From JAJXWB01 sp046349215 (GTDB taxonomy: Bacteria; Pseudomonadota; Alphaproteobacteria; Rhizobiales; Beijerinckiaceae), in contig JAXMCV010000001.1 in NCBI GenBank assembly GCA_046349215.1, positions 434,001-498,000 of the forward strand: 64,000 bases of DNA, in the 5' to 3' direction. Below, piece after piece: positions 42,172 to 53,275 of this stretch. The notes below the pieces were generated by a model. That model ran no database searches and was not told the origin of the DNA. It saw only the letters and a list, made by a program, of their open reading frames with translations. The stretch's first letter is position 1, and every line of letters begins with the position of its first letter. The translations under genes were made by a program, and so were the position numbers.

Positions 42172-43647
42172 TCAGTATGCGTTGGTGGTGGTGAACAACG
42201 AGAGCGGCGTCTTCGCGAGGATCTTCAGGTCGAGCCACATCGACCAGTTCTCGATGTAGTGCAGGTCGTGCGCGACGCGCTGCTCGATCTTTTCGACCGT
42301 ATCCGTTTCGCCACGCCACCCATTGACCTGCGCCCATCCGGTCATGCCGGGCCTGACCTTGTGTCGCGCGAAATATCCCTCGACGACCTGGTCATAGATG
42401 CGGCCATCGGCCTTCGCCTGCATGGCGTGCGGGCGCGGACCGACAAGCGACAATTCGCCCTTCAGGACATTGATGAGCTGAGGCAATTCGTCGAGCGACG
42501 TCCTGCGCAGGAAGGCGCCGACGCGCGTGACGCGCGGATCGCCTTTCGAAACCAGCTTCGACGCGTCGGCGTCACAACGATCCACGTACATGGAGCGGAA
42601 TTTGTAGACGCCGATCGCCTCGTTGTTGAAGCCGTAGCGCTGCTGGCGGAAGAAGACCGGTCCGCGTGAGTCGAGCTTGACGGCGAGTGCCGTCAGCGCG
42701 AGCAGCGGCGACAGCACCACGAGACCGAGCGCGGCGAGCGTGCGGTCCTCGATGGCTTTCAGCGCGACGCTCCAGTCGTTCATCGGCTTGTCGAAGACAG
42801 GCAGGAACGGCACGTCGCCGATGTAATTGTAGGCCCGCGACCTCAGTTTCAGCTTCGAGCCGAGCGCAGCGATACGCACGTCGATCGGCAATACCCAGAG
42901 CATTCGCAGGATGTGCAGGATCCGTTCCTCGGCCGCGGTCGGCAGCGCGATGATGAGGAGATCGACTTTCTGCTCGCGGCAGAATTTCTCGAGGTCCTCG
43001 AAGCGGCCGAGCTTGGCGTAGCGGCCGACTTGCTCCGGCGAACGGTATTTGTCGCGATCGTCGAAGATGCCGAGAATGCGGATGGCTTTCGAGCCGGAGG
43101 CGTCGAGCCGCTCCACGAGATCGAAGGTCGGCTTGCCGCCGCCGACGATCACGGTGCGACGCGCCATGCGGCCCCGACGCGTCCAGGCCGAGAGGATTTG
43201 CGCAACGGCGACGCGCGCGATGGCGATCGCGGACCAGGCGAGGACGAACCATTCGATCGCCCAGCCGCGCGCCGCACTGGCGTCGGCCTCCAGCAGAACG
43301 CTGGCGACGAGCAGACCGCACAGCGCGAGGAACAGGGCGAGCGCGGCCGTGGTCGCCTGATGGGCCGGGGCCGCGAGCGAGGGGATCGTGTAGAGCCAGC
43401 GCGCGCGCTGGATCATGGCGAAGGCGGTGGGCGCCGCGATCAGCGCACAGGCGCAAAGCGGATCGAGCGCGTCGTACCAGCGGCCCTGCGTCAGGGCGCC
43501 GGACACGAATACCGCGAGCAGATCGAAGGTCAGGACCAGCGCGATGACGGTCGGCTGCGACACGAGGTCGCCCGGCGCAGGCGCCGACTGGCGCGCCGCG
43601 GCGTCGTCGCCGACGATGGTCGAAACTGAGGCTGTAACCGCCCGCAT
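42172..43647 (-). CDS. Undecaprenyl-phosphate sugar phosphotransferase (WcaJ/PssY-like)
   Basis: 491 residues. Four to five N-terminal membrane segments are followed by a CoA-binding-like domain (RRTVIVGGGKPTFDLVERL) and a further membrane segment. The C-terminal bacterial sugar transferase domain carries KFRSMYVDR, RRTSLDELPQLINVLKGE and LVGPRPHA. It transfers hexose-1-phosphate from UDP-sugar to undecaprenyl phosphate as the first step of exopolysaccharide assembly. No polysaccharide cluster lies next to it. Confidence 0.92.
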   Translation of the reverse strand: MRAVTASVSTIVGDDAAARQSAPAPGDLVSQPTVIALVLTFDLLAVFVSGALTQGRWYDALDPLCACALIAAPTAFAMIQRARWLYTIPSLAAPAHQATTAALALFLALCGLLVASVLLEADASAARGWAIEWFVLAWSAIAIARVAVAQILSAWTRRGRMARRTVIVGGGKPTFDLVERLDASGSKAIRILGIFDDRDKYRSPEQVGRYAKLGRFEDLEKFCREQKVDLLIIALPTAAEERILHILRMLWVLPIDVRIAALGSKLKLRSRAYNYIGDVPFLPVFDKPMNDWSVALKAIEDRTLAALGLVVLSPLLALTALAVKLDSRGPVFFRQQRYGFNNEAIGVYKFRSMYVDRCDADASKLVSKGDPRVTRVGAFLRRTSLDELPQLINVLKGELSLVGPRPHAMQAKADGRIYDQVVEGYFARHKVRPGMTGWAQVNGWRGETDTVEKIEQRVAHDLHYIENWSMWLDLKILAKTPLSLFTTTNAY

Positions 43648-43797
43648 TTGTCCGCCTGGTGCTCTGCTCTCTTCCGCCCGCTGGCCGGCGCGGGCCCCGG
43701 AAAATGCCCCGGGCGCAGTAAATGGCGGACTTAGAACAAGCCGCAGCGCACGCTTCTGCGCGTGGCAAGTGCGGACAGGCTTAACGAAACGTAACGA

Positions 43798-45801
<2,004 letters not shown>

Positions 45802-45815
45802 GGCGGCTTTCCTCA

Positions 45816-47423
45816 TCACATCCGGAACAGGCCGAACTTCGTCGGCTGGATCGGCGCGTTGAGCGTCGCCGACAGGGACAGGCCGAGGACGCGGCGCGTC
45901 TCCGCGGGATCGCAGATGCCGTCGTCCCACATGCGCGCCGTCGCGTAATAGGGATTGCCCTGCGCCTCGTATTGCGCGCGGATGGGAGCGCGGAATTTCT
46001 CCTCGTCCTCCTTGCTCCACGTGCCGCCTTTCGCCTCAATGCCGTCGCGGCGCACGGTCGCAAGCACGCTGGCGGCCTGCTCGCCGCCCATGACGGAGAC
46101 GCGGGCGTTTGGCCACATCCACAGGAAGCGCGGCGAATAGGCGCGCCCGCACATGCCATAGTTGCCGGCGCCGTGCGAGCCGCCGATGATGAGGGTCAGC
46201 TTGGGCACCTGCGCGGTCGCCACCGCCGTCACCATCTTGGCGCCGTCCTTGGCGATGCCTGAATTCTCGTATTTCCGCCCGACCATGAAACCGGTGATGT
46301 TCTGCATGAAGATCAGCGGAATGCCGCGCTGTGCGCAGAGTTCGATGAAATGCGCGCCCTTTTGTGCGCTTTCGCCGAACAGGATGCCGTTGTTGGCGAC
46401 AATGCCGACCGGCGCGCCGTAGAGATGCGCGAAGCCGGTGACCAGCGTCGCGCCGAAGCGCTGCTTGAATTCGTCGAAGCGCGAACCGTCGACGACGCGC
46501 GCGATCACCTCGCGCACGTCATAGGGCTTGCGCGTGTCGGTCTGTATGATGCCGGCGAGCTCCCGCGGATCGTAGATCGGCTCTTCGCCCTGGCCCAGAT
46601 GCATCTCTACGGGCTTGCGCCGGTTGAGATTGGAAACGATGCGTCGTGCGATGAACAATGCATGCGCGTCGTTTTCGGCGAAATGATCGCAAACGCCTGA
46701 AATGCGTGTATGCACGTCGGCTCCGCCGAGATCCTCCGCCGACACGACCTCGCCGGTCGCCGCCTTCACGAGCGGCGGTCCGCCCAGAAAGATCGTGCCC
46801 TGGTTCTTCACGATCACGCTCTCGTCCGACATGGCCGGCACGTAGGCGCCGCCCGCCGTGCACGATCCCATGACGACGGCGATCTGCGGGATGCCCTTGG
46901 CGGACATGTTGGCCTGGTTGAAGAAGATGCGACCGAAATGCTCGCGGTCGGGAAACACCTCGTCCTGGCGCGGCAGGTTGGCGCCGCCGGAATCGACGAG
47001 ATAGATGCACGGCAGATTGTTCTGCTCGGCTATTTCCTGCGCGCGAAGGTGCTTCTTCACGGTCATCGGATAATAGCTGCCGCCCTTCACCGTCGCGTCG
47101 TTCGCGACGATCATGCATTCCACGCCCTGCACGCGCCCGATGCCGGTGACGACGCCGGCCGACGGCGCCTCGTTGTCATACATGCCCCAGGCAGCGAGTT
47201 GCCCGATCTCGAGAAAAGGAGCGCCGGGATCGAGGAGATGATCGATTCTGTCGCGCGGGAGCAGCTTTCCACGGGCGACGTGCTTGGCGCAGGCGTCGGC
47301 GCCGCCGCCGGCCGAAACTTCGGCCGCCTTGCCGCGCAGATCCTCGATCAACGCGCGCATGGCCTGCGCATTCGCCTTGAATTCGTCGGAACGCGTGTTG
47401 ACGTTGGATTTCAGGGCTTGCAT
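45816..47423 (-). CDS. mccB: Methylcrotonyl-CoA carboxylase carboxyltransferase subunit
   Basis: 535 residues of the carboxyltransferase family. GGSYYPMTVKKHLRAQEIA, CIYLVDSGGANLPRQ and MGSCTAGGAYVPAMSDE are typical of MccB, as is NITGFMVGRKYE. It moves carboxyl from biotin to 3-methylcrotonyl-CoA. The stop overlaps an in-frame ATG of the next gene, so expression with mccA is coupled. Second gene of the liu-type operon. Confidence 0.94.
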   Translation of the reverse strand: MQALKSNVNTRSDEFKANAQAMRALIEDLRGKAAEVSAGGGADACAKHVARGKLLPRDRIDHLLDPGAPFLEIGQLAAWGMYDNEAPSAGVVTGIGRVQGVECMIVANDATVKGGSYYPMTVKKHLRAQEIAEQNNLPCIYLVDSGGANLPRQDEVFPDREHFGRIFFNQANMSAKGIPQIAVVMGSCTAGGAYVPAMSDESVIVKNQGTIFLGGPPLVKAATGEVVSAEDLGGADVHTRISGVCDHFAENDAHALFIARRIVSNLNRRKPVEMHLGQGEEPIYDPRELAGIIQTDTRKPYDVREVIARVVDGSRFDEFKQRFGATLVTGFAHLYGAPVGIVANNGILFGESAQKGAHFIELCAQRGIPLIFMQNITGFMVGRKYENSGIAKDGAKMVTAVATAQVPKLTLIIGGSHGAGNYGMCGRAYSPRFLWMWPNARVSVMGGEQAASVLATVRRDGIEAKGGTWSKEDEEKFRAPIRAQYEAQGNPYYATARMWDDGICDPAETRRVLGLSLSATLNAPIQPTKFGLFRM

Positions 47424-47463
47424 TGCGGGTCCCTCTAAGGCGTTCCTTCGGTGCTTTCCGATG

Positions 47464-47550
47464 CGTCATGGCCGGGCTTGTCCCGGCCATCCACGTCACG
47501 GAAAGCAGCGCACGTCGGCGTGGATGCCCGGGACAAGCCCGGGCATGACG
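47464..47550. repeat. Paired palindromic intergenic repeat (REP-like)
   Basis: Two 31-base units in opposite orientation (47464 to 47494 and 47520 to 47550) match at about 29 positions when one is inverted. Each is itself a hairpin around GGGCTTGTCCC or GGGACAAGCCC. Such units are common intergenic repeats in Hyphomicrobiales. It lies between ivd and mccB and may attenuate or stabilise the transcript. Confidence 0.75.
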
Positions 47551-47557
47551 GCGCAGC

Positions 47558-48730
47558 TCACTTCGTTTCGCTCATCAATTCGCGGCCGATCAGCATGCGG
47601 CGGATTTCCGACGTTCCGGCGCCGATCTCGTAGAGCTTTGCGTCGCGCCACAGGCGTCCGACCGGAAATTCGTTCGTGTATCCTACGCCGCCGAGCGCCT
47701 GGATCGCCTCGCCCGCCATCCATGTCGCCTTCTCGGCTGAATAGAGGATCGCGCCGGCCGCGTCCTTGCGCAGGGTTCGCGCGTGATCGGCGGTGTCGCA
47801 GGCGCGGCCGACCGCATAGACATATGCGCGCGTCGCCTGCCAGGTGGAATACATGTCGGCGAGCTTGCCCTGCATGAGCTGGAAATCGCCGATGGGCTGG
47901 CCGAACTGCTTGCGCTCGTGCATGTACGGCACGACCGCGTCCATGCACGCCGCCATGATGCCGAGCGGTCCCCCCGACAGGACCGCGCGCTCGTAATCGA
48001 GGCCGGACATCAGCACGCGAACGCCGTCGCCGACCTTTCCAAGCACGTTGTCCTCCGGCACTTCGCAATTGTCGAAGAACAGCGGGTAGGTGTTGGAGCC
48101 GCGCATGCCGAGCTTGTCGAGATGCTGCCCGTGCGAGAAACCCTTGAAGCCCTTCTCGACGATGAAGGCCGTCATGCCGCGCGGCCCCGCCGCCAGGTCC
48201 GTCTTGGCGTAGACGACCAGCGTATCAGCGTCGCCACCGTTGGTGATCCACATTTTCGAGCCGTTTAGCACATAGCGATCGCCCTTCTTGTCGGCGCGCA
48301 ATTTCATCGAAACGACATCGGACCCGGCGTTCGGCTCGGACATGGCGAGCGCGCCGACATGCTCTCCCGACACGAGCTTCGGCAGGTATTTCCTGCGCTG
48401 CGCATCCGTGCCGTTGCGGCGGATCTGGTTGACGCAGAGATTGGAATGCGCGCCATAGGACAAGCCAACCGAGGCCGAGGCGCGCGAGATTTCCTCCATC
48501 GCGACGATATGCGCGAGATAGCCCATGTTCGAGCCGCCGAGATCTTCGGCGACCGTCATGCCGAGCAGGCCGAGGTCGCCGAACTTCTTCCAAAGGTCTG
48601 CGGGAAATTCGTTGTCGCGATCGATGGCGGCGGCGCGGGGAGCAATCTCTGCTTCCGCGAAGGCGCGAACCGTGTCTCGGAGCATGCCGATCTCTTCGCC
48701 GAGACCCATGTCGATGCCCGGAATGTTCAT
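47558..48730 (-). CDS. ivd: Isovaleryl-CoA dehydrogenase
   Basis: 390 residues, all acyl-CoA dehydrogenase domains. ALAMSEPNAGSDVVSMKL and KMWITNGGDADTLVVYAK are FAD- and substrate-binding motifs. GLDYERAVLSGGPLG places the catalytic Glu in the helix used by isovaleryl-CoA dehydrogenases, not at the usual C-terminal site, where the sequence reads YEIGAGTSEIRR. It oxidises isovaleryl-CoA to 3-methylcrotonyl-CoA and precedes mccB and mccA. A divergent AraC regulator lies 100 bases upstream. Confidence 0.94.
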   Translation of the reverse strand: MNIPGIDMGLGEEIGMLRDTVRAFAEAEIAPRAAAIDRDNEFPADLWKKFGDLGLLGMTVAEDLGGSNMGYLAHIVAMEEISRASASVGLSYGAHSNLCVNQIRRNGTDAQRRKYLPKLVSGEHVGALAMSEPNAGSDVVSMKLRADKKGDRYVLNGSKMWITNGGDADTLVVYAKTDLAAGPRGMTAFIVEKGFKGFSHGQHLDKLGMRGSNTYPLFFDNCEVPEDNVLGKVGDGVRVLMSGLDYERAVLSGGPLGIMAACMDAVVPYMHERKQFGQPIGDFQLMQGKLADMYSTWQATRAYVYAVGRACDTADHARTLRKDAAGAILYSAEKATWMAGEAIQALGGVGYTNEFPVGRLWRDAKLYEIGAGTSEIRRMLIGRELMSETK

Positions 48731-48830
48731 TATCGCTCCTCCATGTCCCCCGGAACATTAGAGACAGACAGGCGCCGGCAATGGCCGAATTGGTTGCATT
48801 TTCCGCCAGCTTTGGAAAGGATAGGCAGCA

Positions 48831-49874
48831 ATGTCCACGCGTCCTGCCCTGCCCTTCCTGTCCCAGACCGGCCGCGCCGCGACCCCGGTCGCTTTTGTTA
48901 ACGGCATCTTGGCCGCTTACCGGCATTACGGACGCGAGGCCGCAGCGGCGCTGGAGAAGGCGCATATTCCGCCAGCCATTCTTGGCGAGCCCGCGGCCCG
49001 CGTCACCGCAGGCCAATTCGAGATCCTGTCCGAGGCGGCGATGCGGGAACTCGACGACGAGGCGCTCGGCTGGTTTTCGCGGCCCCTGCCCTGGGGCGCC
49101 TACGGCATGTTGTGTCGCGCCTCGATCGGCGCGCCCGATCTCGGCGTGGCGTTGAAGCGCTGGCGCCGGCATCACGCCATCCTCACGCAGGACGTGCTGT
49201 TCGACCTGTCGGTCGACGGCGATCTCGCGCGCCTGGCGATCGAGGAGCGCCGCGACCTGGGCGAGGCGCGGGAATTCTGCCTCGTCACGCTGCTGCGCTA
49301 CGTCCTGGGCTTCTCCTGCTGGGCCATCGATTCCGCCATTCCGCTGCGCGCGGCGTCATTCCCGTTTGCCGAACCGGCGCATGTCGGGGTCTATCCCGCC
49401 ATTTTCTGCAAGGGTCTGGCCTTTGGCGCCTCGCGCGCCGAACTCGCCTTCGATGCGCGATACCTGGGGCTGCCGCTGAAGCGCGACGAGAGAGATCTCG
49501 ACGTCATGCTGAAGCGCGCCCTGCCGCTGACGGTGCTCCCCTACCGACGCGACCGATTGCTCGTCGAACGTATCCGCCGCCTCCTGCGCGATCCGGCCCG
49601 CCGCTTCGCCGGCGCCGACGAACTCGCCGCATCGCTGGCGTTGTCGACGCGCACCCTGCATCGCCGCCTCGAAGCGGAGGGAGCGTCGCTGCGCGAACTC
49701 AAGGAAGAAGCGCGGATCGACCTCGCGAAGCGGGCGCTGGCGCGCGGCAATACGCCGATCAAGCGCGTCGCCCATCTCGCCGGCTTCCGCAACGCCAAGA
49801 GTTTCGCACGCGCGTTTCGGAGCTGGACCGGCCAGACGCCGAGCTCGTTTCGCGACCGGCGCGCCGGCGCTTGA
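48831..49874 (+). CDS. AraC-family transcriptional regulator, probably of the leucine-degradation operon
   Basis: 347 residues. The N-terminal part (about 20 to 220) fits the Arabinose_bd/OruR-type sensor domain. The C-terminal double helix-turn-helix has STRTLHRRLEAEG and the second helix motif IKRVAHLAGFRNAKSFARAF, ending WTGQTPSSFR. It is transcribed away from ivd-mccB-mccA with 100 bases between the starts, which suggests control of that operon in response to a leucine-derived acyl-CoA (inferred). Confidence 0.9.
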   Translation: MSTRPALPFLSQTGRAATPVAFVNGILAAYRHYGREAAAALEKAHIPPAILGEPAARVTAGQFEILSEAAMRELDDEALGWFSRPLPWGAYGMLCRASIGAPDLGVALKRWRRHHAILTQDVLFDLSVDGDLARLAIEERRDLGEAREFCLVTLLRYVLGFSCWAIDSAIPLRAASFPFAEPAHVGVYPAIFCKGLAFGASRAELAFDARYLGLPLKRDERDLDVMLKRALPLTVLPYRRDRLLVERIRRLLRDPARRFAGADELAASLALSTRTLHRRLEAEGASLRELKEEARIDLAKRALARGNTPIKRVAHLAGFRNAKSFARAFRSWTGQTPSSFRDRRAGA

Positions 49875-49944
49875 CGGCGCCGCGCCGCTCCTCACACTGA
49901 GTGTCGCGCCGCGCGACGGCGAAATGTCATCTCCGGGGAGCTTC

Positions 49945-51093
49945 ATGCCGATTCTGGAAGCTGCGACCGCCATCCGGCCGACGATCGCCGCTCGCGCGCG
50001 CGAGATCGAACTGGCGCGCCGCCTGCCCCCCGACCTGGCGGCGCATATGGCGGCGGTCGGCCTGTTCCGCATGGGCCTTCCGCGCGAGATCGGCGGCCCG
50101 GAACACGATCCGGCGACCCTGCTCCGGGCAATCGAGACAATCGGCGCGGCGGACGCGTCGGCTGGCTGGTGCGTGATGATCGGCGTCACGTCGAGCCTCA
50201 ACGCGGCCTGGCTCGCCCCCGACGTCGCGCGAGAAATTTTCGGGCCGCCCGATGTCATTTCCGGCGGCGTGTTCGCGCCGATGGGGCGGGCGATCGAGGA
50301 CGGCGACAGCTACATTCTGTCGGGCAAGTGGCAATGGGCGTCGGGATCGGCCAATTGCCACTGGCTCAGCGGCGGCGCGGCGATCGTCGTGGATGGCGAG
50401 GTCCGGCGCCTGAAGAACGGCGCGCCTGATTCCCGCATGCTGTTCTTTCCGGCCGGCGACGCGACGCTGATCGATTCCTGGCATGTCGCGGGACTGTGCG
50501 GGACGGGATCGGGCGAGATGGTCGTCAAAGACCTGCGCATTCCGAAGGGGCGTTCCACCTCCATCGTATCGGACAAACCTCGCGCGAACGGCGCGCTCTA
50601 CGCCTTTCCGGTATTTGGCCTGCTGGCGCTCGGCATCGCCGCCGTCATGCTCGGGAATGCGCGCGCGGCGGCCGACGAACTCGTCGAACTCGCCGGAGGC
50701 AAGAAGCCACAGGGTTCGGCCCGCGTCGTCGCCGAACGCGCCACGGCGCAAGCCGCGCTGGCAGAGGCGGTGGCGCAATTGCGTGCGGCGCGCGCCTATT
50801 ACTACGAGGCGATCGGCAAGGCCTGGGACAAGGCGCAGCAAAGCGGCGAAGTCTCCCTGGCCGAGCGGGTCGATCTGCGGCTCGCGGCGACCCACGCCGT
50901 GTGCACCTGCGCGTCCGTCACGCGCGCGATGGCAGACCTCGGCGGCGGCTCGTCGGTGTTTCTCGATTCGTCGCTGCAGCGCCGGTTCCGCGACGCATTC
51001 GTCGGCGCACAACACATGATGATCGCGCCGCAGACCTGGGAATTGACGGGCCGCGCGCTGATGGGCCTGCCGACCGACGCGAGCTTTCTCTAG
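49945..51093 (+). CDS. Acyl-CoA dehydrogenase-like flavin monooxygenase/hydroxylase
   Basis: 382 residues. I prefer ATG 49945 because it follows GGGGAGC; ATG 49924 is the alternative. The layout fits the HsaA/DszC/HpaH-like group of acyl-CoA dehydrogenase-fold flavoproteins: GLFRMGLPREIGG, ASAGWCVMIGVTSSLNA, SGKWQWASGSANCHWL, VAGLCGTGSGEMVV. The usual catalytic Glu of dehydrogenases is not evident. The substrate is unknown; a flavin-dependent hydroxylation is the likely chemistry. Its stop overlaps that of the convergent lipid kinase. Confidence 0.82.
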   Translation: MPILEAATAIRPTIAARAREIELARRLPPDLAAHMAAVGLFRMGLPREIGGPEHDPATLLRAIETIGAADASAGWCVMIGVTSSLNAAWLAPDVAREIFGPPDVISGGVFAPMGRAIEDGDSYILSGKWQWASGSANCHWLSGGAAIVVDGEVRRLKNGAPDSRMLFFPAGDATLIDSWHVAGLCGTGSGEMVVKDLRIPKGRSTSIVSDKPRANGALYAFPVFGLLALGIAAVMLGNARAAADELVELAGGKKPQGSARVVAERATAQAALAEAVAQLRAARAYYYEAIGKAWDKAQQSGEVSLAERVDLRLAATHAVCTCASVTRAMADLGGGSSVFLDSSLQRRFRDAFVGAQHMMIAPQTWELTGRALMGLPTDASFL

Positions 51094-51989
51094 GCGGCCG
51101 TCGCGATGGCCAGCATCCGCAACGCGCGCGGCGCGACGTCGATGCGTTGCGGCGTCGCGACGACGAACTCGCCGTCGGCGATCATGCCGACCGGCGCATC
51201 GAAATCGAAGGCGAGCGATTTCGCCTTCTCGACGCGCACCGCGGGATCGTCGACGTGGCTGCCATCGAAGATCTTCGGGAAAAGCCGCAGCAGTTTCATG
51301 CGCCCGATGGCCTCGCCGCTGACGACATCCATCAGTCCGTCGTCGATCTCGGCTTCCGGCGCCATCAACATGCCGGCGCCGGTGTAGCGGCTGTTGGCGA
51401 CGGAGAGCAGCGTCAGTTGCTCGCGACGCTCTCGGCCTCCGTCCAGCGCATAAGGCAGCAGATGCGGCGCGAGCCGCGCCACCATCCACAAGACCCCGAT
51501 CGAATAGCTGGCCGCGCCGAACGGCTTCAGGTGATTGTTGACGACGCGCCCGACGGCCGCCGCGAAACCGTAGCTCACCATGTTGGCGCAATGGAACGTC
51601 CGCTCGCGGCAGAGGATCCGCAGCAGATCGCAGTCGCGGGCCGCCGTGCGCGCCTTCGGCGCCAGCGCTTCATCCAGAGGCAGGACCGGCAAGTCGCGGA
51701 CCAGCGAATTGCCGGTTCCGAGGGGAACGACGCACACAAGCGTCTGGCCGTCCGCAATGGCTGCGGGAGGCAGGCCGTTGACGACCTCGAACAGTGCGCC
51801 GTCGCCGCCGAGCACGACGAACGTCCGCCGACCGGCCGCATAGGCGTCCGCAACGATTTCCGAGGCATGGCCGGGTCGCGCGCTCGTCTCGATATCGATC
51901 GCCGGTGCGACGCGCGACAGTAGGCGCGGCGCGGCCTGACCGCACCTGCCGCCTCCCGACGCTGGATTGACGATCGCCAGAGGCCGCAT
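51090..51989 (-). CDS. Diacylglycerol kinase-like lipid kinase (YegS/BmrU type)
   Basis: 299 residues from ATG 51989. IVNPASGGG and VLGGDGALFEVVNGL (GGDG at 61 to 64) are the nucleotide-binding signature of the DAGKc domain, followed by LPLGTGNSLVRDL. The C-terminal beta domain has MLMAPEAEIDDGLMDVV. It phosphorylates a lipid with ATP at the membrane face. Longer starts to 52064 lack support. It ends within the stop codon of the convergent flavoprotein gene. Confidence 0.9.
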   Translation of the reverse strand: MRPLAIVNPASGGGRCGQAAPRLLSRVAPAIDIETSARPGHASEIVADAYAAGRRTFVVLGGDGALFEVVNGLPPAAIADGQTLVCVVPLGTGNSLVRDLPVLPLDEALAPKARTAARDCDLLRILCRERTFHCANMVSYGFAAAVGRVVNNHLKPFGAASYSIGVLWMVARLAPHLLPYALDGGRERREQLTLLSVANSRYTGAGMLMAPEAEIDDGLMDVVSGEAIGRMKLLRLFPKIFDGSHVDDPAVRVEKAKSLAFDFDAPVGMIADGEFVVATPQRIDVAPRALRMLAIATAA

Positions 51990-52133
51990 GGACGTCTCTC
52001 TCCCTGTCGCGATTGTGTCACAGCGTGGAGGCAGGCGAAACAAGGCGCGCCGGAATGCGCGCACGCGACCGCGAATCGTTGCGTCTGGCGGCTGCGGCGG
52101 GTAGAATCCACTGGTTCATCGGGGGCTCGGGCC

Positions 52134-52412
52134 ATGGCCCGGATTATCGCTTTCTCCATCGCGGCATGCGCCGGCGTCGGGCTATCGGTCTTGGCGGCCG
52201 GGGCGGCGCATGCGCAAAAGATCGGCGTGGCGGCGATCGTCCAGAACGACGTGACGCGTGGACAATCGACGCCCATCAACGCCGGCGAAAACGTCGTGCG
52301 CAACGAGACGGTGCGCACCGGCCAGGCGAGCTCCGCCAAGATCGTCTTTCTCGACGACACCAATCTCGCGGTCGGTCCGACGACGACCGTGAAGCTCGAC
52401 CGCTTCGATTGA
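52134..52412 (+). pseudogene. Truncated FecR-domain protein
   Basis: 92 residues: a signal peptide (SVLAAGAAHAQ) and the first half of a FecR-type domain (VVRNETVRTGQASSAKIVFL, DDTNLAVGPTTTVKLDRF), then a stop. Full-length relatives continue with strands after LDRF. The reading stops 32 bases before the end of the convergent tetR gene, so the 3' part is missing. A short functional secreted protein cannot be excluded. Confidence 0.6.
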
Positions 52413-52444
52413 ACCACGGCCGCCATGATCCCGCCGACGCGCGA

Positions 52445-53155
52445 TCAGCGCGACGACGCGTCTTGCAAGGCGGTGAAGCGCCGATGGCTGCGCTCGAGCA
52501 GCGAATCGTCAGCGAATTCGAGCGCCGGCTGTTCGATCGCCATCCAACCGGCGGTTACGGAATCGGCGACCCCCAGGCCGCGCATCAGCGCGAGCAGAAG
52601 CCCGGCGAGATAGTCCTCGTCCGCCTCGCCGCGCGCGATCCGCGTTACGGCAAGCACGCCGGCGCCGACAATGGCGTCGAGCGCGGCGAGCATCGGCGTG
52701 CGCCGGAACTCGCCATTAGCAAAGCCCATTTCGATATGGACCGGCAGATAGGCGTAGAGGAGATTGCCGGGGCCGACGAAATGCAGGCCGACCTGCGCCA
52801 GGAAAGCCGCAAACAGGGGGAAGCGGCGCGCCACGCCCATGTACATGCGCACGCCGACGATCAGCCGCGCCGTCGGCGAGGCGTAGTTCAGCACGACCGT
52901 CTCGATCGCCGAGGCGATTTCGTTGCTCAATTCCTCGTTGGCGGCGTGCAGAAGTTCCGCATTGGTGCGGAAATGATTGTAGAAGCTGCCGCGCGACACG
53001 TCCGCCGCACGGATCACGTCGTCGATGACGGAAGCTTCCAGCCCTTTTTCGGCAAAGACCAGCAATGCGCTTTCGACGAGCGCGCGCCGCATTCGCGCGC
53101 GCCGCTCGGCGGCCACCCGCGGCCTGTGGTCGACGTGAAGGTCAGAAAGCGCCAT
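52445..53155 (-). CDS. TetR/AcrR-family repressor
   Basis: 236 residues. The N-terminal helix-turn-helix has ALLVFAEKGLEASVIDDVI and AADVSRGSFYNHFRTNAELL, typical of TetR. The C-terminal ligand domain is helical and unspecific. The gene is divergent from an arylsulfatase gene, and a perfect 26-bp palindrome lies 17 bases upstream of its start. It most likely represses itself and the sulfatase gene; the inducer is unknown. Confidence 0.93.
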   Translation of the reverse strand: MALSDLHVDHRPRVAAERRARMRRALVESALLVFAEKGLEASVIDDVIRAADVSRGSFYNHFRTNAELLHAANEELSNEIASAIETVVLNYASPTARLIVGVRMYMGVARRFPLFAAFLAQVGLHFVGPGNLLYAYLPVHIEMGFANGEFRRTPMLAALDAIVGAGVLAVTRIARGEADEDYLAGLLLALMRGLGVADSVTAGWMAIEQPALEFADDSLLERSHRRFTALQDASSR

Positions 53156-53171
53156 GGTCCAGCCGGTTGCG

Positions 53172-53197
53172 TCAAAATGACATATATGTCATTTTGA
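53172..53197. promoter_or_regulatory. Perfect 26-bp palindrome, probable TetR operator
   Basis: Half sites TCAAAATGACATA and TATGTCATTTTGA are exact inverted repeats without a spacer. It lies 17 bases before the tetR start and 79 bases before the sulfatase start, in an AT-rich island inside GC-rich DNA. Confidence 0.85.
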
Positions 53198-53275
53198 AAA
53201 ATGTCGCCAGCGGAATCGCCCCCTGCGACACCGGTCCGGCCCTCGACCGGCGCGTGCGGCGACTATGGGGAAGAG

